From NCBI GenBank assembly GCA_949987705.1, contig OX465281.1, forward strand, positions 238,163,143 to 238,227,142: 64,000 bases of DNA. The letters are read 5' to 3'. Below are positions 1-9,779 of the stretch, in pieces. The position numbers and the translations under genes were made by a program. Numbering within the stretch: the stretch's first letter is position 1; each line of letters opens with the position of its first letter. The notes beneath the pieces are model-generated. The model saw only the letters and a program-made list of their open reading frames with translations. It was not told the DNA's origin and made no database searches. The stretch comes from Thereva unica (lineage: Eukaryota; Arthropoda; Insecta; Diptera; Therevidae).

Positions 1-136
1 GCCACACCGAACCAGGCAAACAAAACAAAAGCAAATTTCCATACATTTTGGAAAACTGTTTTGCTTGTTTTGCTTTGAGTTGTGTGAATTAGTATGGAAA
101 TTTGCTTTTGTTTTGTTCCGCCTGGTTCGGTGTGGC
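1..136. mobile_element. Hairpin MITE
   Basis: The two ends are inverted copies: GCCACACCGAACCAGGC at 1-17 and GCCTGGTTCGGTGTGGC at 120-136, and the complementarity continues inward through the run ending CAAATTTCCATA. The arms are about 43 bp around a loop of about 50 bp. The left edge coincides with the window edge, so a target duplication cannot be judged. Confidence 0.75.
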
Positions 137-139
137 TTC

Positions 140-600
140 AGCCTTAGTGTATGAATTTCGAAAAATCGCTTCTTAGTGGATGTCCACGTCATTATAGGGA
201 TGCTCTGTCAAAATTTCAGCCCTATAGCTCCAGCGGTTTTGAGTTGACCCCATTTCACCCCCTTAGGGGATGAATTTCGAAAAATCGCTAGGGATGCACT
301 GTCAAAATTTCAGCCCTTTGGCTCTAGCGGTTTAGGTTGTGCGTTGTCTGTCAGTCAGTTACTTTTTATACAATAGAAAAAAAAGTAAAGAAAAAAAATC
401 CCCTTACACCTTATTGAACCCCATTTCACCCCCTTCAACCCTTTTTTCTCCATAAAAAGTAGCCTATGTCCGTCTCCAAGGTCTAAACTATGTCTGTAGC
501 AAATTTCATCAAAATCGGTCCAGTGGTTTAGGCGTGAGAGCGTAACAGACAGACAGACAGACAGACAGAGTTACTTTCGCATTTATAATATTAGTAAGGA
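140..600. repeat. Dispersed relative of the 118-bp repeat with (CAGA)n tail
   Basis: Positions 155-345 hold one full and one shortened copy of the unit that forms the tandem array at 33.5-34.3 kb (core TCAAAATTTCAGCCCTATAG). It continues to AAATTTCATCAAAATCGGTC, a (CAGA)n run at about 548-577 and the ending TTACTTTCGCATTTATAATA. This ending is a widespread kind of retroelement 3' terminus in insects; the class was not determined. Confidence 0.6.
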
Positions 601-2539
601 TTGTGTCGGGTTCCTGGACACAGTGGGATTACAGGAAACTGTAGGGCAGATGAGCTTGCTAGACAGGGAACCGAAGTGGAAAGGACCCCCTACTTAACCC
701 TGATGGGAATGCCCTTAGCCACCTACAAACTAGCTATAAGGAAAATCAGCAGCCATTTCAGCCTAACCTAACCTATTCCCCATTGGATCACGCATGTGTC
801 GATCCCGTTCGAAGGCAATGAAAAGGTGGACGACATAGATAGAGCTCAAGCACTCAATTAATCGGATTGGAGCCATTGGGTTACCCACTGGTTTGGAAAT
901 AAAAATGCTCTAGACGAGCAGAATTTGATGAAATATTGGTCACAGTTCTTACAAGAGTTTTACTCACCTCACACAGCATCACCTGCTTTAGCAGTGCCGT
1001 AGCTACTCTCTTTTGCGTGGTGGGGCAAAGCAATTTTACTAAATTAACGCGGAAAATGTCACTTGGAAACAAGTTTGTACCGAGTGCTGGCTGTACCCCT
1101 ACACTAGGAAGTATAGTATATTTTTATTGATATTTAGAAAATCTATCTCGTCACTCTGCTTGGAACAAAATGAAAGGTGCCGAGTTAAGTGCCGCACATA
1201 AGAGAAAGAGAGCCCCGAATGAGAGAGACAAAATTAATAAGTTACCCAAACTAATACAGAAGTTAAAAAAGAGGACATCCAGCTAATCGAAGAATCACCA
1301 AAAGACACACGAAAGTTTTGCATAAGAAAGTGCGGGCTTCCTTAGTTGGTCTAGTTCTGTCAAGCAGCAGTGGCAAAAAATGGTCTTAAAATTGGTGAAC
1401 ACCGACCTTGATTGAAACATATTCCTCTTTTTTCAATCATACTCCAATTTTCCCCTAAAATATAATATAACTCAACACGCTTCACACATTTCACGCAAAA
1501 CAAACTGACGACTGGCGAGCTCGTTTCTTTTGTGCATCGATTATCTTTGAGTAGGATAAATCGAAAGGACCATTGTACATTATGAAAATGATCAAGCTCC
1601 CATAAAGCATATTCAACAATACATGCAGATTCTTTTTAGCTCGAATTCACCGTCGAATGTCCGCCCGTATGTACAGCTCAGTTCTTGGCCATTTAAATTG
1701 GTCAAGTTTCGAGGTTTGTGAGGCTGTATGTTCTCACTTTAAAAAGGTTAAAACCCCTACGGCCATCATATGCCCCTTACAAGCCAAACGGCCGGTGTTC
1801 GCCCGTTGCATCTAATTATCGGCACACCTACAGATATCTCCGTGTAAAGTAAAGAAACCTACTTGTGATGAAGGAATACCCGTGCAGACCTAGATTACAG
1901 GGATGCCAATTTGGGGAGAAAATGCTGAATGGGTTTTTTAGAGGCTTTTATTTTCGATTGTCGTTAAATTTTGTTCCTGCTTTTTCTAGTGTTTCGATTT
2001 CATATATAAGAAAAACGTGTGGGGCAATGCAAAGGCGTGGGGGTGCTAAGCCCCCCCTAGCCCCCTGGCTGCTACGGCCCTGTGCTTTAGTATAGAGTTG
2101 CGGGGTATTTTCTTAATATTCTGTGCTTAAAATTTTTGTACAGGTTTCACTTTTCATCGTCAGTAATTCGATAGGTAAGGCACACTCTCCGCGTACGATT
2201 AAGGTCCGAAAGTTGATAAGGAATCCATTGACTCAGCTAGCTGTCTTTCCTGATGACAAGAACGACGTGACGGCTCAATGACCAAATCCAATTTTCTCCG
2301 TTAGTTCGTCAATGGTTACGATGGGGTTTCGTTCCATCAGGTTTAACAGGACTTGCTCGTTAAGCTCTACACGTTATACAGATCGAAGGTAATCTTGTAG
2401 TATAGTTTCCTACTCGGAGCTCCGGAACGCTTATTTGTCCTTCTCCATAGATTGTATTTTACATTTCTTGTACTTCCGGATGCATTATTGTCATTACTAT
2501 TCTCGTAAAGATAAGTAAACAATTCCGAATATGCGCTTT
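601..2539. other. Unassigned non-coding stretch
   Basis: Only short, unconvincing open frames are present on either strand. I saw no splice-flanked conserved peptide, RNA gene or clear terminal repeat here. It is left of the TM2 exon and so probably intronic for the receptor gene. Confidence 0.4.
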
Positions 2540-2815
2540 TGTCGGCTCCATTACTTCTTTCAAAACTTTCTACAGTCTGTATTCTCAAACTCGTACAACA
2601 TCGAAGGGTTCAAATTCAAGGCTCTCATCCCTTCTGCTCCTTTATTCTTTCGTGCGACCATGGGCGAAAGCAAGACTAATCGCCTCCTCCTTAAGCATTC
2701 CCAGACTCCATTTAATCTATCTTATCTTTTTTTCTATCCGCCTAAGCCTACACCTAGACATTGCACAATGACGGACTGTTAGTATAAAGGGTGACTCCTG
2801 AGTGTAGAATTTAAC
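2540..2815 (+). mobile_element. LINE family A, 3' end fragment
   Basis: The peptide QSVFSNSYNIEGFK at about 2573-2620 matches the C-terminus of the LINE A protein at 26.45 kb (QSVFPNSYNIQEFK). It is followed by the same 3' untranslated features: ATTGCACAATGACGGACT and AAAGGGTGACTCCTGAG. It is a 5'-truncated, diverged copy in the plus orientation. Confidence 0.7.
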
Positions 2816-3731
2816 ATAAAAGAATTCTGCTTAACTAATTCAAACGATCTGAAGTTCGAATTTGAGATTTAGAAGTACAATAGGTCCCAATTGTGTAGAC
2901 GATTACTTGTAGGCCCAAAATACCTTGAATTTTGATTTACCCAGAACACTTGAGTCTGACACAGAAGTTTACATTTCATTACTGATTTCATGGAAATTGC
3001 TCCTAACGAAATTGTAAAACAAAATATTCCATGTTGTTGATAGGAGCTCAACAAGTACCTTTTGAAGAGGGTAGGGTTGCGCAAGCAATCAAACAAAATA
3101 ATAACAAGCACCCGCCGTCAAGCGATCAGCATCTACTACCATTAAAAACAAATATTAACATAAAATATTCAAATCAAGTATGAATTTAAGATAAAAAAAA
3201 AGGGAAAAATATAATCAGAAAAAATATAATTGTGATCTTCGTAAATTATTCAAATTGAAAATAACAAATTTCAAATTCCTTATTCCGTTCCTATACATCG
3301 TACTAAATATATAAGGAAAATCAACTCTCTCTGGCCTCCATTTTCTTTTGTAACCCATAAAGGCAGGTCCCGCATAAAAGCATTCGGATACAAATAGAAT
3401 ACGGAAGAGTATACAAAGCCTAAGAGGATTAACTAAATTTAATACTGGGGAAGTCTTTCGCCATCGTTTTATTTTAAGTCTCAGATGCTTTCAAATTTGA
3501 GTCTTAATCTCGCATTTGGCATAAATCTCATGATGACAGTTGTTTGCACAATCCTCAAGAAGATACTTCAAGGACTCTTTTGTGTAAGTATCGTTAGTAG
3601 ACTTTTAAACTGTATGGAACCTTACGTTCCGTAAGAAATATATAGGTACCGGAACGATGTTACGTATAGATGCCTCTGTGCACAAGCACATTAACAAACA
3701 TGTAAATCTAGGCTACAAAGGAGCTCCTTAC
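2816..3731. other. Unassigned intronic stretch
   Basis: AT-rich sequence between a LINE fragment and the TM2 exon. Several short open frames exist but none has a recognisable domain. Nothing further seen. Confidence 0.4.
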
Positions 3732-3800
3732 CGTACAGTAGATGAAGAATGCACCCAGAGCTATGACTCGCAGCAGGGCAGGACTGGCAGCTCGCACCAC
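3732..3800 (-). CDS. Exon of GPR158-like receptor (TM helix 2)
   Basis: This short 69-bp exon is flanked by a TTTTCCAG acceptor and a GTAAGG donor. It encodes 23 codons in phase 0: VVRAASPALLRVIALGAFFI, then YCT. Class C receptors commonly have a V-(R/K)-A-S-x-x-x-L motif at the cytoplasmic start of TM2 followed by a hydrophobic helix, which fits here directly after the 'QQVK' that ends the 13289 exon. Both splice sites and phase agree. Later exons (TM3-TM7 and the cytoplasmic tail) should lie left of the window; I looked at 1-3731 on the minus strand and recognised none. The exon is too short to stand on ORF length alone; the call depends on motif, splice sites and phase. Confidence 0.8.
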
Positions 3801-4514
3801 CTGGAAAATAAATAATAAAAAAAAATTGAAACGTTTATTTAGAATCCTCTCAAGTACTTAGAAGTAAATCTAGCTACAAAAACAAAAAAAAAAATAAGAA
3901 ACAATTTCATAACGAAAATAGACAAACACAATAGCAATAAATCCTGACTGCATGAGCTTCCCTCTTATCCTTGTGCATATTATGCAGTGATAAGGACTTA
4001 CCAACACCGGCAATAAAACCCTTCTGTATTTTCTTTGCAGGAAAAGAGCTCCCGCACAGGAAAAGCGCGGGTTGCGTACTGCGGGGGCGGGTGGGTGGTG
4101 GTGTGCGAGGGAACAATAATGCTGGGGCGAAAGATACTCGCTAAATCGAAGGAAATAAATGATATGATTACAAGGATGAGTTTCTTTCAAGTGGAACAAA
4201 TTTCCTGACAGCGGAAGTCGGGGGAGAAATTGCAAAATGTTTTTTTTCTCGCACAGGCAACGAATGGAGGAACGATGATAAAAATTCAGACTTTGATAGA
4301 TCTTCTCTAGCGTTTATGGGAATGTAATTTGGTTATAGAATATATCATTGCAGGAAGATGGAGAAAGCTAATCTTTTATTTGGTGAAGTACTTGGCAATG
4401 TCGTGGAGTAGTTACAGCCTTCTTATGGGATACTTTTAAGATCATGTTTTTCAGTGCTCGTAGATAAGAAAAAAAAAAAAAGAAAAAAATTCTTGTAGAA
4501 TTCCCCCCTTCTTT

Positions 4515-5372
4515 GGGGTCGTCCATTATTTACGTGAGGTGTTTAGGAGGAGAGGGTCGAGCCGAATCTCTCCCAATCTTACGTGGGGAAGAGGGGGGTC
4601 TCCGCAAGTATCACGTAAGTTTTTTCCTCAAGAAACAGTTAAAATTGCAAGAAAACTGGGTTGGATTAAGTAGAACATGTTTCTCCACTTAAGACTCCAT
4701 TAACTTACCGGCAGGGTGTGGCCTTTCAGGCCAGGTCGGCAGGCACGGCCTGATGAAGGCCACACATAACTTAGTCTGACAGAGGGATGAGGACTTCAGG
4801 TATCCGCGTGACAGGCCGTGGCATGCAGATCACGTCATGATGACAGCAGTTTAGCGTAGCAGGTTGCTAATTCAAGTGCAAAAATATTTATGGGCTCAAC
4901 GAAAACTTCAAGGCGGTTCTAGACTCATTCAGTGAACACCCGTCAACAAGCGTGAAGGCAACTGTGGTGGGTTTCATGCCTAGTTCGCGCCTTGCTCTCC
5001 GTTCATACGGCGTGAATTCTTTTCGTAAATTCACGGCTTGAAACTGAATAGAAGTTCAGATCTTCAGGCACGAGCTGTCGATAAATGCCCGCACACAAAG
5101 ATTTTTGTCAGTTTTCGGGTACTGCAGGCCTGATCCAGTTGATGACCGGTGAGTAGGTGGAGATACTTGGCTTCAAAACGGAAACTTTCAGCCCATGGCT
5201 TGCCGGCGACCTGTATGTGAATGAGGCTTTAAGCTATGGTTAAATCCTACACAAAAGTTTTTATTAGGTGGGGTGGGGTGGTGCAGGCGAGCCAAATCTC
5301 ACGACAACTCACTAAGGGGAAAGGGGGTCGAAAAATCGCAAAAGTTATCTCACGTAATATATGGATCGAGCG
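4515..5372. mobile_element. Non-autonomous DNA element with TIR
   Basis: The left end (TCGTCCATTATTTACGTGAG, 4519-4538) and the reversed right end (ends near 5370, CTCACGTAATATATGGATCG) are imperfect inverted repeats. Both are followed inward by related G-rich sequence of the type GGGGGTC and a 'CGAGCCGAATCTC'/'CGAGCCAAATCTC' box. There is no coding capacity in the 0.86 kb between them. Confidence 0.5.
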
Positions 5373-5384
5373 AATATTATGAAA

Positions 5385-5765
5385 TTTTTTTCAGAGAATT
5401 TTTTCGTTAATATTCTTTTTTCGGCACCTCAAAGAAGTTGATATAGATTTTGGTTCACGCAGTATCAGGGAGGTACATAAATCACTTGTCTTGTTTAAGC
5501 CAAAAAATTCCTCGACCGAATATTATAAAAGTCTTTTCAGAACATATTTTCGTTAATAAGCTTCGAATGAGACCTCAAGTAAGTCGTTATTTTTTTTTTG
5601 TTTCGCGCGATATAGTGCAGGAAAAAATGACCACAAACGTACGCACACACACACATACTTCTTCTCAAATTTTTGCTTAAAATGGTATTGGCACCTTGAA
5701 AAATGAAAATACGTTGAAAATTGCGATTTTCGGACCTATTACAATAACTTTATAGGAAAGTTAAA
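5385..5765 (+). repeat. Repeat X, tandemly duplicated, with (AC)n
   Basis: Two related blocks with about 130-bp spacing begin GCGAATATTATG (about 5390) and CCGAATATTATAAA (about 5519). The second block contains GCGCGATATAGTGCAGG, an (AC)n run near 5643 and TGAAAATACGTTGAAAATTG. The same block occurs inverted at 26700-26945. Confidence 0.6.
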
Positions 5766-5863
5766 AAGCAAGAACTTAAAGTTGTAATATAGGGAAACAG
5801 AAAGGACAAAGGTAAAGGAAGTAAATGTGGAAATAATGTAGAGAAAGATAGAGACTAGAAATA

Positions 5864-6340
5864 CTAAATAGAAGAACGGGAGGAAGACAGAAAGAGAGAA
5901 CCTTGTCTTCTGAAAGCCCTGGCTGTGCCTATTCTTTGAATATAGTTAGGAAGATTATTCCGGAGTCTGAGCGAGTGCACAAAGAAAGAACGACTACCAA
6001 TTAAGGAATGATGTGCGTTAATGGGAAATTTAATTGATCGCAGGGATTGGAGAGGCGTGAGGAAGTCAGAATGGTAGAGAGGGCTCTTGGTGTAGAAAGC
6101 TTTATGCAAGAGAACCAAAGCCATGATATCAATAAAGCGAAAGAGGCCACAACCCAACAAGCAATTTTGGACACCAGACAAATGATCAGATCTTCTCATG
6201 AAGTAAACGAGCCTTAAACAACCATTGAATGCAACTTTGAGATGCTGACGACAGGATGAGTCAAACGATATGTATATGAGAAACCCGTAGAGGAATTATG
6301 GCAGAATGAGGATCTTAACAAACTTAGAGTTTGCGTAATG
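5864..6340 (-). pseudogene. LINE family B, C-terminal part (interrupted copy)
   Basis: The minus strand encodes HSLIGSRSFFVHSLRLRNNL and PNYIQRIGTAR, the C-terminal signature (…SFFVHS.RLWNNL…NFIQRT) also found in the family B copy at 20.9 kb. This LINE relic continues on the far side of the Tc1 palindrome at 8094-9110, so the two pieces were one reverse-transcriptase gene before the Tc1 insertion. The left edge at about 5860 is the 3' end of the relic. It is a non-LTR retrotransposon of the jockey/CR1 broad group and has no intact open frame. Confidence 0.7.
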
Positions 6341-6656
6341 CCATAGTCAAAAGTATTTACACAAGGCCATGCTGTGCTCCCGCTTTGCAAAGAAACTTTA
6401 AAAATCCGATGTTACTAATAATTATAAGGAAATATTTTTTTTGTAGGGTTGTCTGAATACTCTAGAACAGGAGGAGAAAAGCAATCGGTTGAATTCAGTT
6501 TAGTTTCTGAGAAATAAATAAGGGCCACCTGCGTCAAAAGTATTTACACACATTTTATTCCCGTCAAAAGTATTTACACAAGCACAAAAACATAGATTTC
6601 TTGAAACTAGTCAAAAATTTAAATGTTTTTTCTCAACTATAATAAAATGTGATTTG

Positions 6657-7226
6657 TTAATATGTTGTTGGACCACCTTTGGCGTCAATCACTGCCTGCA
6701 ACCGAGCCGGAATAGATTCTATCAATCGATGTATAAATTCTTTGGGTAACTTGCTCCAAATTTCTTTAATTTCATCAATAGTTTCCTGCCTTTTTCGTCC
6801 TTTTTGGATCGTCCTCTGCTGCTTTACGAAACCCCAAACATTTTCAATAATATTAAGGTCCGGGCTCTGTGGAGGCCACGGAATGACAGCTTGACCTGCT
6901 CCATGTAACAATTGCGTTGGCATCCATCCTTTATGGCACGGAGCGTTATCATGTTGAAAAATAAATTCATGGGTAGGAAATAGTTTTGCTGCAGATGGAA
7001 ATGCATGATCATTCAGCAGATGCGTGTATTCGATTTGATTCAAAGTTTTTTCTAGAGGTACCAGATCTCCAAATCCGTAGAATGACATGCATCCCCAAAA
7101 CATTACTGAACCACCTCCATGATTGTTCAAAGGTTGCACTGCATTTCCTTTCAAGCTTTTGGGAAGATGCATGAAAGTCTTTCCAAAGGATCCTTCGAAC
7201 TGAAAAGAACTTTCATCTGTCCACAA
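6657..7226 (-). pseudogene. Tc1-like transposase, left arm (catalytic part, 5'-truncated)
   Basis: A 189-codon open frame starts inside the gene and lacks the N-terminal paired/HTH DNA-binding domain; intact Tc1 transposases are around 340 residues. All three catalytic positions are present: WTDES (residue 3), QHDNAPCH (about residue 93) and SPDLNIIENVW. Exactly 34 residues lie between the second Asp and the Glu, so it is of the DD34E class. The glycine-rich box HGGGSVMFWGCMS is intact. Because no start or DNA-binding domain remains, it should not make a working enzyme. It keeps the first catalytic Asp, which the right arm lacks, because this arm extends through the central spacer. The frame has no stops, so the duplication looks young. 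Confidence 0.9.
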
Positions 7227-7258
7227 AACAGTTCGAAGGATCCTTTGGAAAGACTTTC

Positions 7259-7774
7259 ATGCATCTTCCCAAAAGCTTGAAAGGAAATGCAGTGCAACCT
7301 TTGAACAATCATGGAGGTGGTTCAGTAATGTTTTGGGGATGCATGTCATTCTACGGATTTGGAGATCTGGTACCTCTAGAAAAAACTTTGAATCAAATCG
7401 AATACACGCATCTGCTGAATGATCATGCATTTCCATCTGCAGCAAAACTATTTCCTACCCATGAATTTATTTTTCAACATGATAACGCTCCGTGCCATAA
7501 AGGATGGATGCCAACGCAATTGTTACATGGAGCAGGTCAAGCTGTCATTCCGTGGCCTCCACAGAGCCCGGACCTTAATATTATTGAAAATGTTTGGGGT
7601 TTCGTAAAGCAGCAGAGGACGATCCAAAAAGGACGAAAAAGGCAGGAAACTATTGATGAAATTAAAGAAATTTGGAGCAAGTTACCCAAAGAATTTATAC
7701 ATCGATTGATAGAATCTATTCCGGCTCGGTTGCAGGCAGTGATTGACGCCAAAGGTGGTCCAACAACATATTAA
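7259..7774 (+). pseudogene. Tc1-like transposase, right arm (inverted copy, 5'-truncated)
   Basis: The 171 codons are identical in translation to the C-terminal 171 residues of the left arm, beginning MHLPKSLKGNAVQP and ending DAKGGPTTY. The second Asp (HDNAP) and the Glu (IENVW) of the DD34E triad are present. The first Asp (WTDES) is missing because this arm begins at CAGTTCGAAGG (7229). Identical translation of the two arms implies recent origin or ongoing gene conversion between them. Flanking inside the arm are the non-coding subterminal region and terminal repeat that end at 8093. Confidence 0.9.
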
Positions 7775-8093
7775 CAAATCACATTTTATTATAGTTGAGA
7801 AAAAACATTTAAATTTTTGACTAGTTTCAAGAAATCTATGTTTTTGTGCTTGTGTAAATACTTTTGACGGGAATAAAATGTGTGTAAATACTTTTGACGC
7901 AGGTGGCCCTTATTTATTTCTCAGAAACTAAACTGAATTCAACCGATTGCTTTTCTCCTCCTGTTCTAGAGTATTCAGACAACCCTACAAAAAAAATATT
8001 TCCTTATAATTATTAGTAACATCGGATTTTTAAAGTTTCTTTGCAAAGCGGGAGCACAGCATGGCCTTGTGTAAATACTTTTGACTATGGCTG

Positions 8094-9110
8094 TATCTTC
8101 GATAGCATAAGTAAAACATGTTTCCAACAAGAAAGTTTGGAGTTCATAACAATTCCAAGATTATTGACACAATCAACAATAGGAAGAGAAATATTATTAA
8201 ATAGAAGAGAGGAAACGTTGCCAACCGACAAAGAGAGACGACTAAGGAACAGAACTTGCGATTTATTAGGATTTAGTTTAAGGAAATTTAAGGATCACCA
8301 TTCATTGCTATTGAATTCAGAAATACTTCGATCTGGTTAGGATTACATGAAGCATACAGCTGGAAGTCGTCAGCATATGGTAGGAACAATTATGGATAAC
8401 AGCGGGAAGATCATTAACATACAGCGAAAAGAGAAGAGGACCAAGTATAGAGCCTTGCGGAACTCAAAAGGATACAGGTAGGAACGGGGGTACAGCATTT
8501 TTAAGGCGAACACATTGAAGCATATCAGAGAGAAGAGAAGCAAAGAGTCGAATGGCAGAAGAAGAATAGTGATAGAGTTGGCTAAGTTTGGAGAGCAGAA
8601 GCGAGTGAACCCCAGAATCAAATGCCTTAGAGAAATCTAAAAGGACCAGTACGGCAATGTCGAGCGCAGAACGCAAATCAGTCATTACCTTTAATACTGC
8701 CGTTTCACAACTACAGGATCTACGGAAGCCATGCTGGTATTCAGAGAGAAGGTTGTTAAACTTAAGATATCGTAGTAAAGGAAGAATGCTGATGGAAATA
8801 AAAACTGTTATGTCATCTGGAGGGTATTTTTTAGGTAAAGGAATCACTATGAAATTTCTCCAAAGACAGTTACTGAAAAGCTGTCAGACAGTATTTGAAG
8901 ATATTCGTGATAGTTTCTGCTATTAGGCTATCGGCGAGAGAAGCTTAAGGGAGATAAATTATCCCAGCCAATGCTGTTTTGAAGAGATGGAAAGCAATAT
9001 CTCAAGAACTTCAAGTGTGTCAACCCAACGAAAATTAAAACAATCAGAACTAAGTAAGTCAAGAGGAGGAAGATCAGAAAAGGAAGCAGGCTCAGATGGG
9101 GATTGAATCA
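8094..9110 (-). pseudogene. LINE family B, RT N-terminal part (interrupted copy)
   Basis: Minus-strand frames encode EYQHGFRRSCSCETAVLKVM, then VLLDFSKAFDSGVHSLLLSK (reverse-transcriptase fingers and first palm motif), with frameshifts. Upstream (near 8990-9090) the frame reads a linker of the 'EVLEILLSISSKQ' type. Orientation and order show that this is the 5' side of the same relic whose 3' end is at 5864-6340. Its second half matches the family B copy at 20.8-22.0 kb. The 5' end is lost at about 9110. Confidence 0.7.
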
Positions 9111-9524
9111 AAGACGCATGAGGAGGTTTACAACAGCATCAAACGGCATGATTATAGGAGCATGGATGCCCGGCGAACGAACATTATGCGCACGACCAGT
9201 TTTGTTTACAATATAATGATTATTTTTATATGTGGCTCTTTTTGCGCCAAACCGCATAGTTTTCGAAATATTTAAAAAAAACTGATACAAACCAATTCAC
9301 CAATTTCTCCCCCTCCATCCAAACCCGACTCTCAAAATGGTGTAACTTTTTACCAAACAATATGTGGACTGTATAGAACAATTTGGATTTGGAGGGAAAC
9401 TTTTTTTGGATGTTGAGGTTAGGCCATTTTTTGGACTAATTGCACCGTACCATTTCTAAATAGTGATATGTATCAATTGAATTCAATCTCGTCTATAGCT
9501 TCTACTATGTAAGTTATTCCCCTG
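9111..9524. other. Unassigned intronic stretch
   Basis: Non-coding sequence between the LINE B relic and the long-TIR element. Nothing recognised. Confidence 0.35.
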
Positions 9525-9779
9525 ATAGTACAGTCAATCTGTAAGTGAGCCTCCGAAAAATGACATACCGAAATTTGACTTGATGAATCGTTAGGGGGGC
9601 ATGTAATGAAATTAATGTCAAATTTCCGAAGTCCCCCCTCCCCCTGTTTTTGAGAAAATCCAAAAAGTGGGTCCAAATTTTGAAACGCGTTTTTCTCAGA
9701 ATCTATGGGTTTTGGTGAAAAGTTTATTTAACAAAAAATGTAGAGGACATTGTTAACTACATTTTATGTCATTGAAGTG

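Larger units (their letters stand above)
6338..8093. mobile_element. Palindromic Tc1-like element (two inverted copies)
   Basis: Every position pairs with its reverse complement about coordinate 7215.5 (left plus right = 14431). The arms run 6340-7202 and 7229-8091 around a 26-bp spacer (7203-7228). Each arm carries the terminal repeat CCATAGTCAAAAGTATTTAC and the 3' part of a DD34E transposase. The right terminus reads CTG then TA (8094-8095), the expected Tc1 end plus target dinucleotide. The left terminus has lost or altered its outermost bases and passes into LINE sequence GCGTAATG. The element sits inside LINE family B. Confidence 0.92.

Noticed and set aside
3870..4235. 121-residue minus-strand frame near the TM2 exon
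   Set aside because: Pro/His/Phe-rich reading of intron sequence with no splice-consistent boundaries or conserved motif.
6679..7752. Frames antisense to or out of phase with the Tc1 transposase
   Set aside because: They appear in mirror pairs only because of the palindrome and have no recognisable domain.
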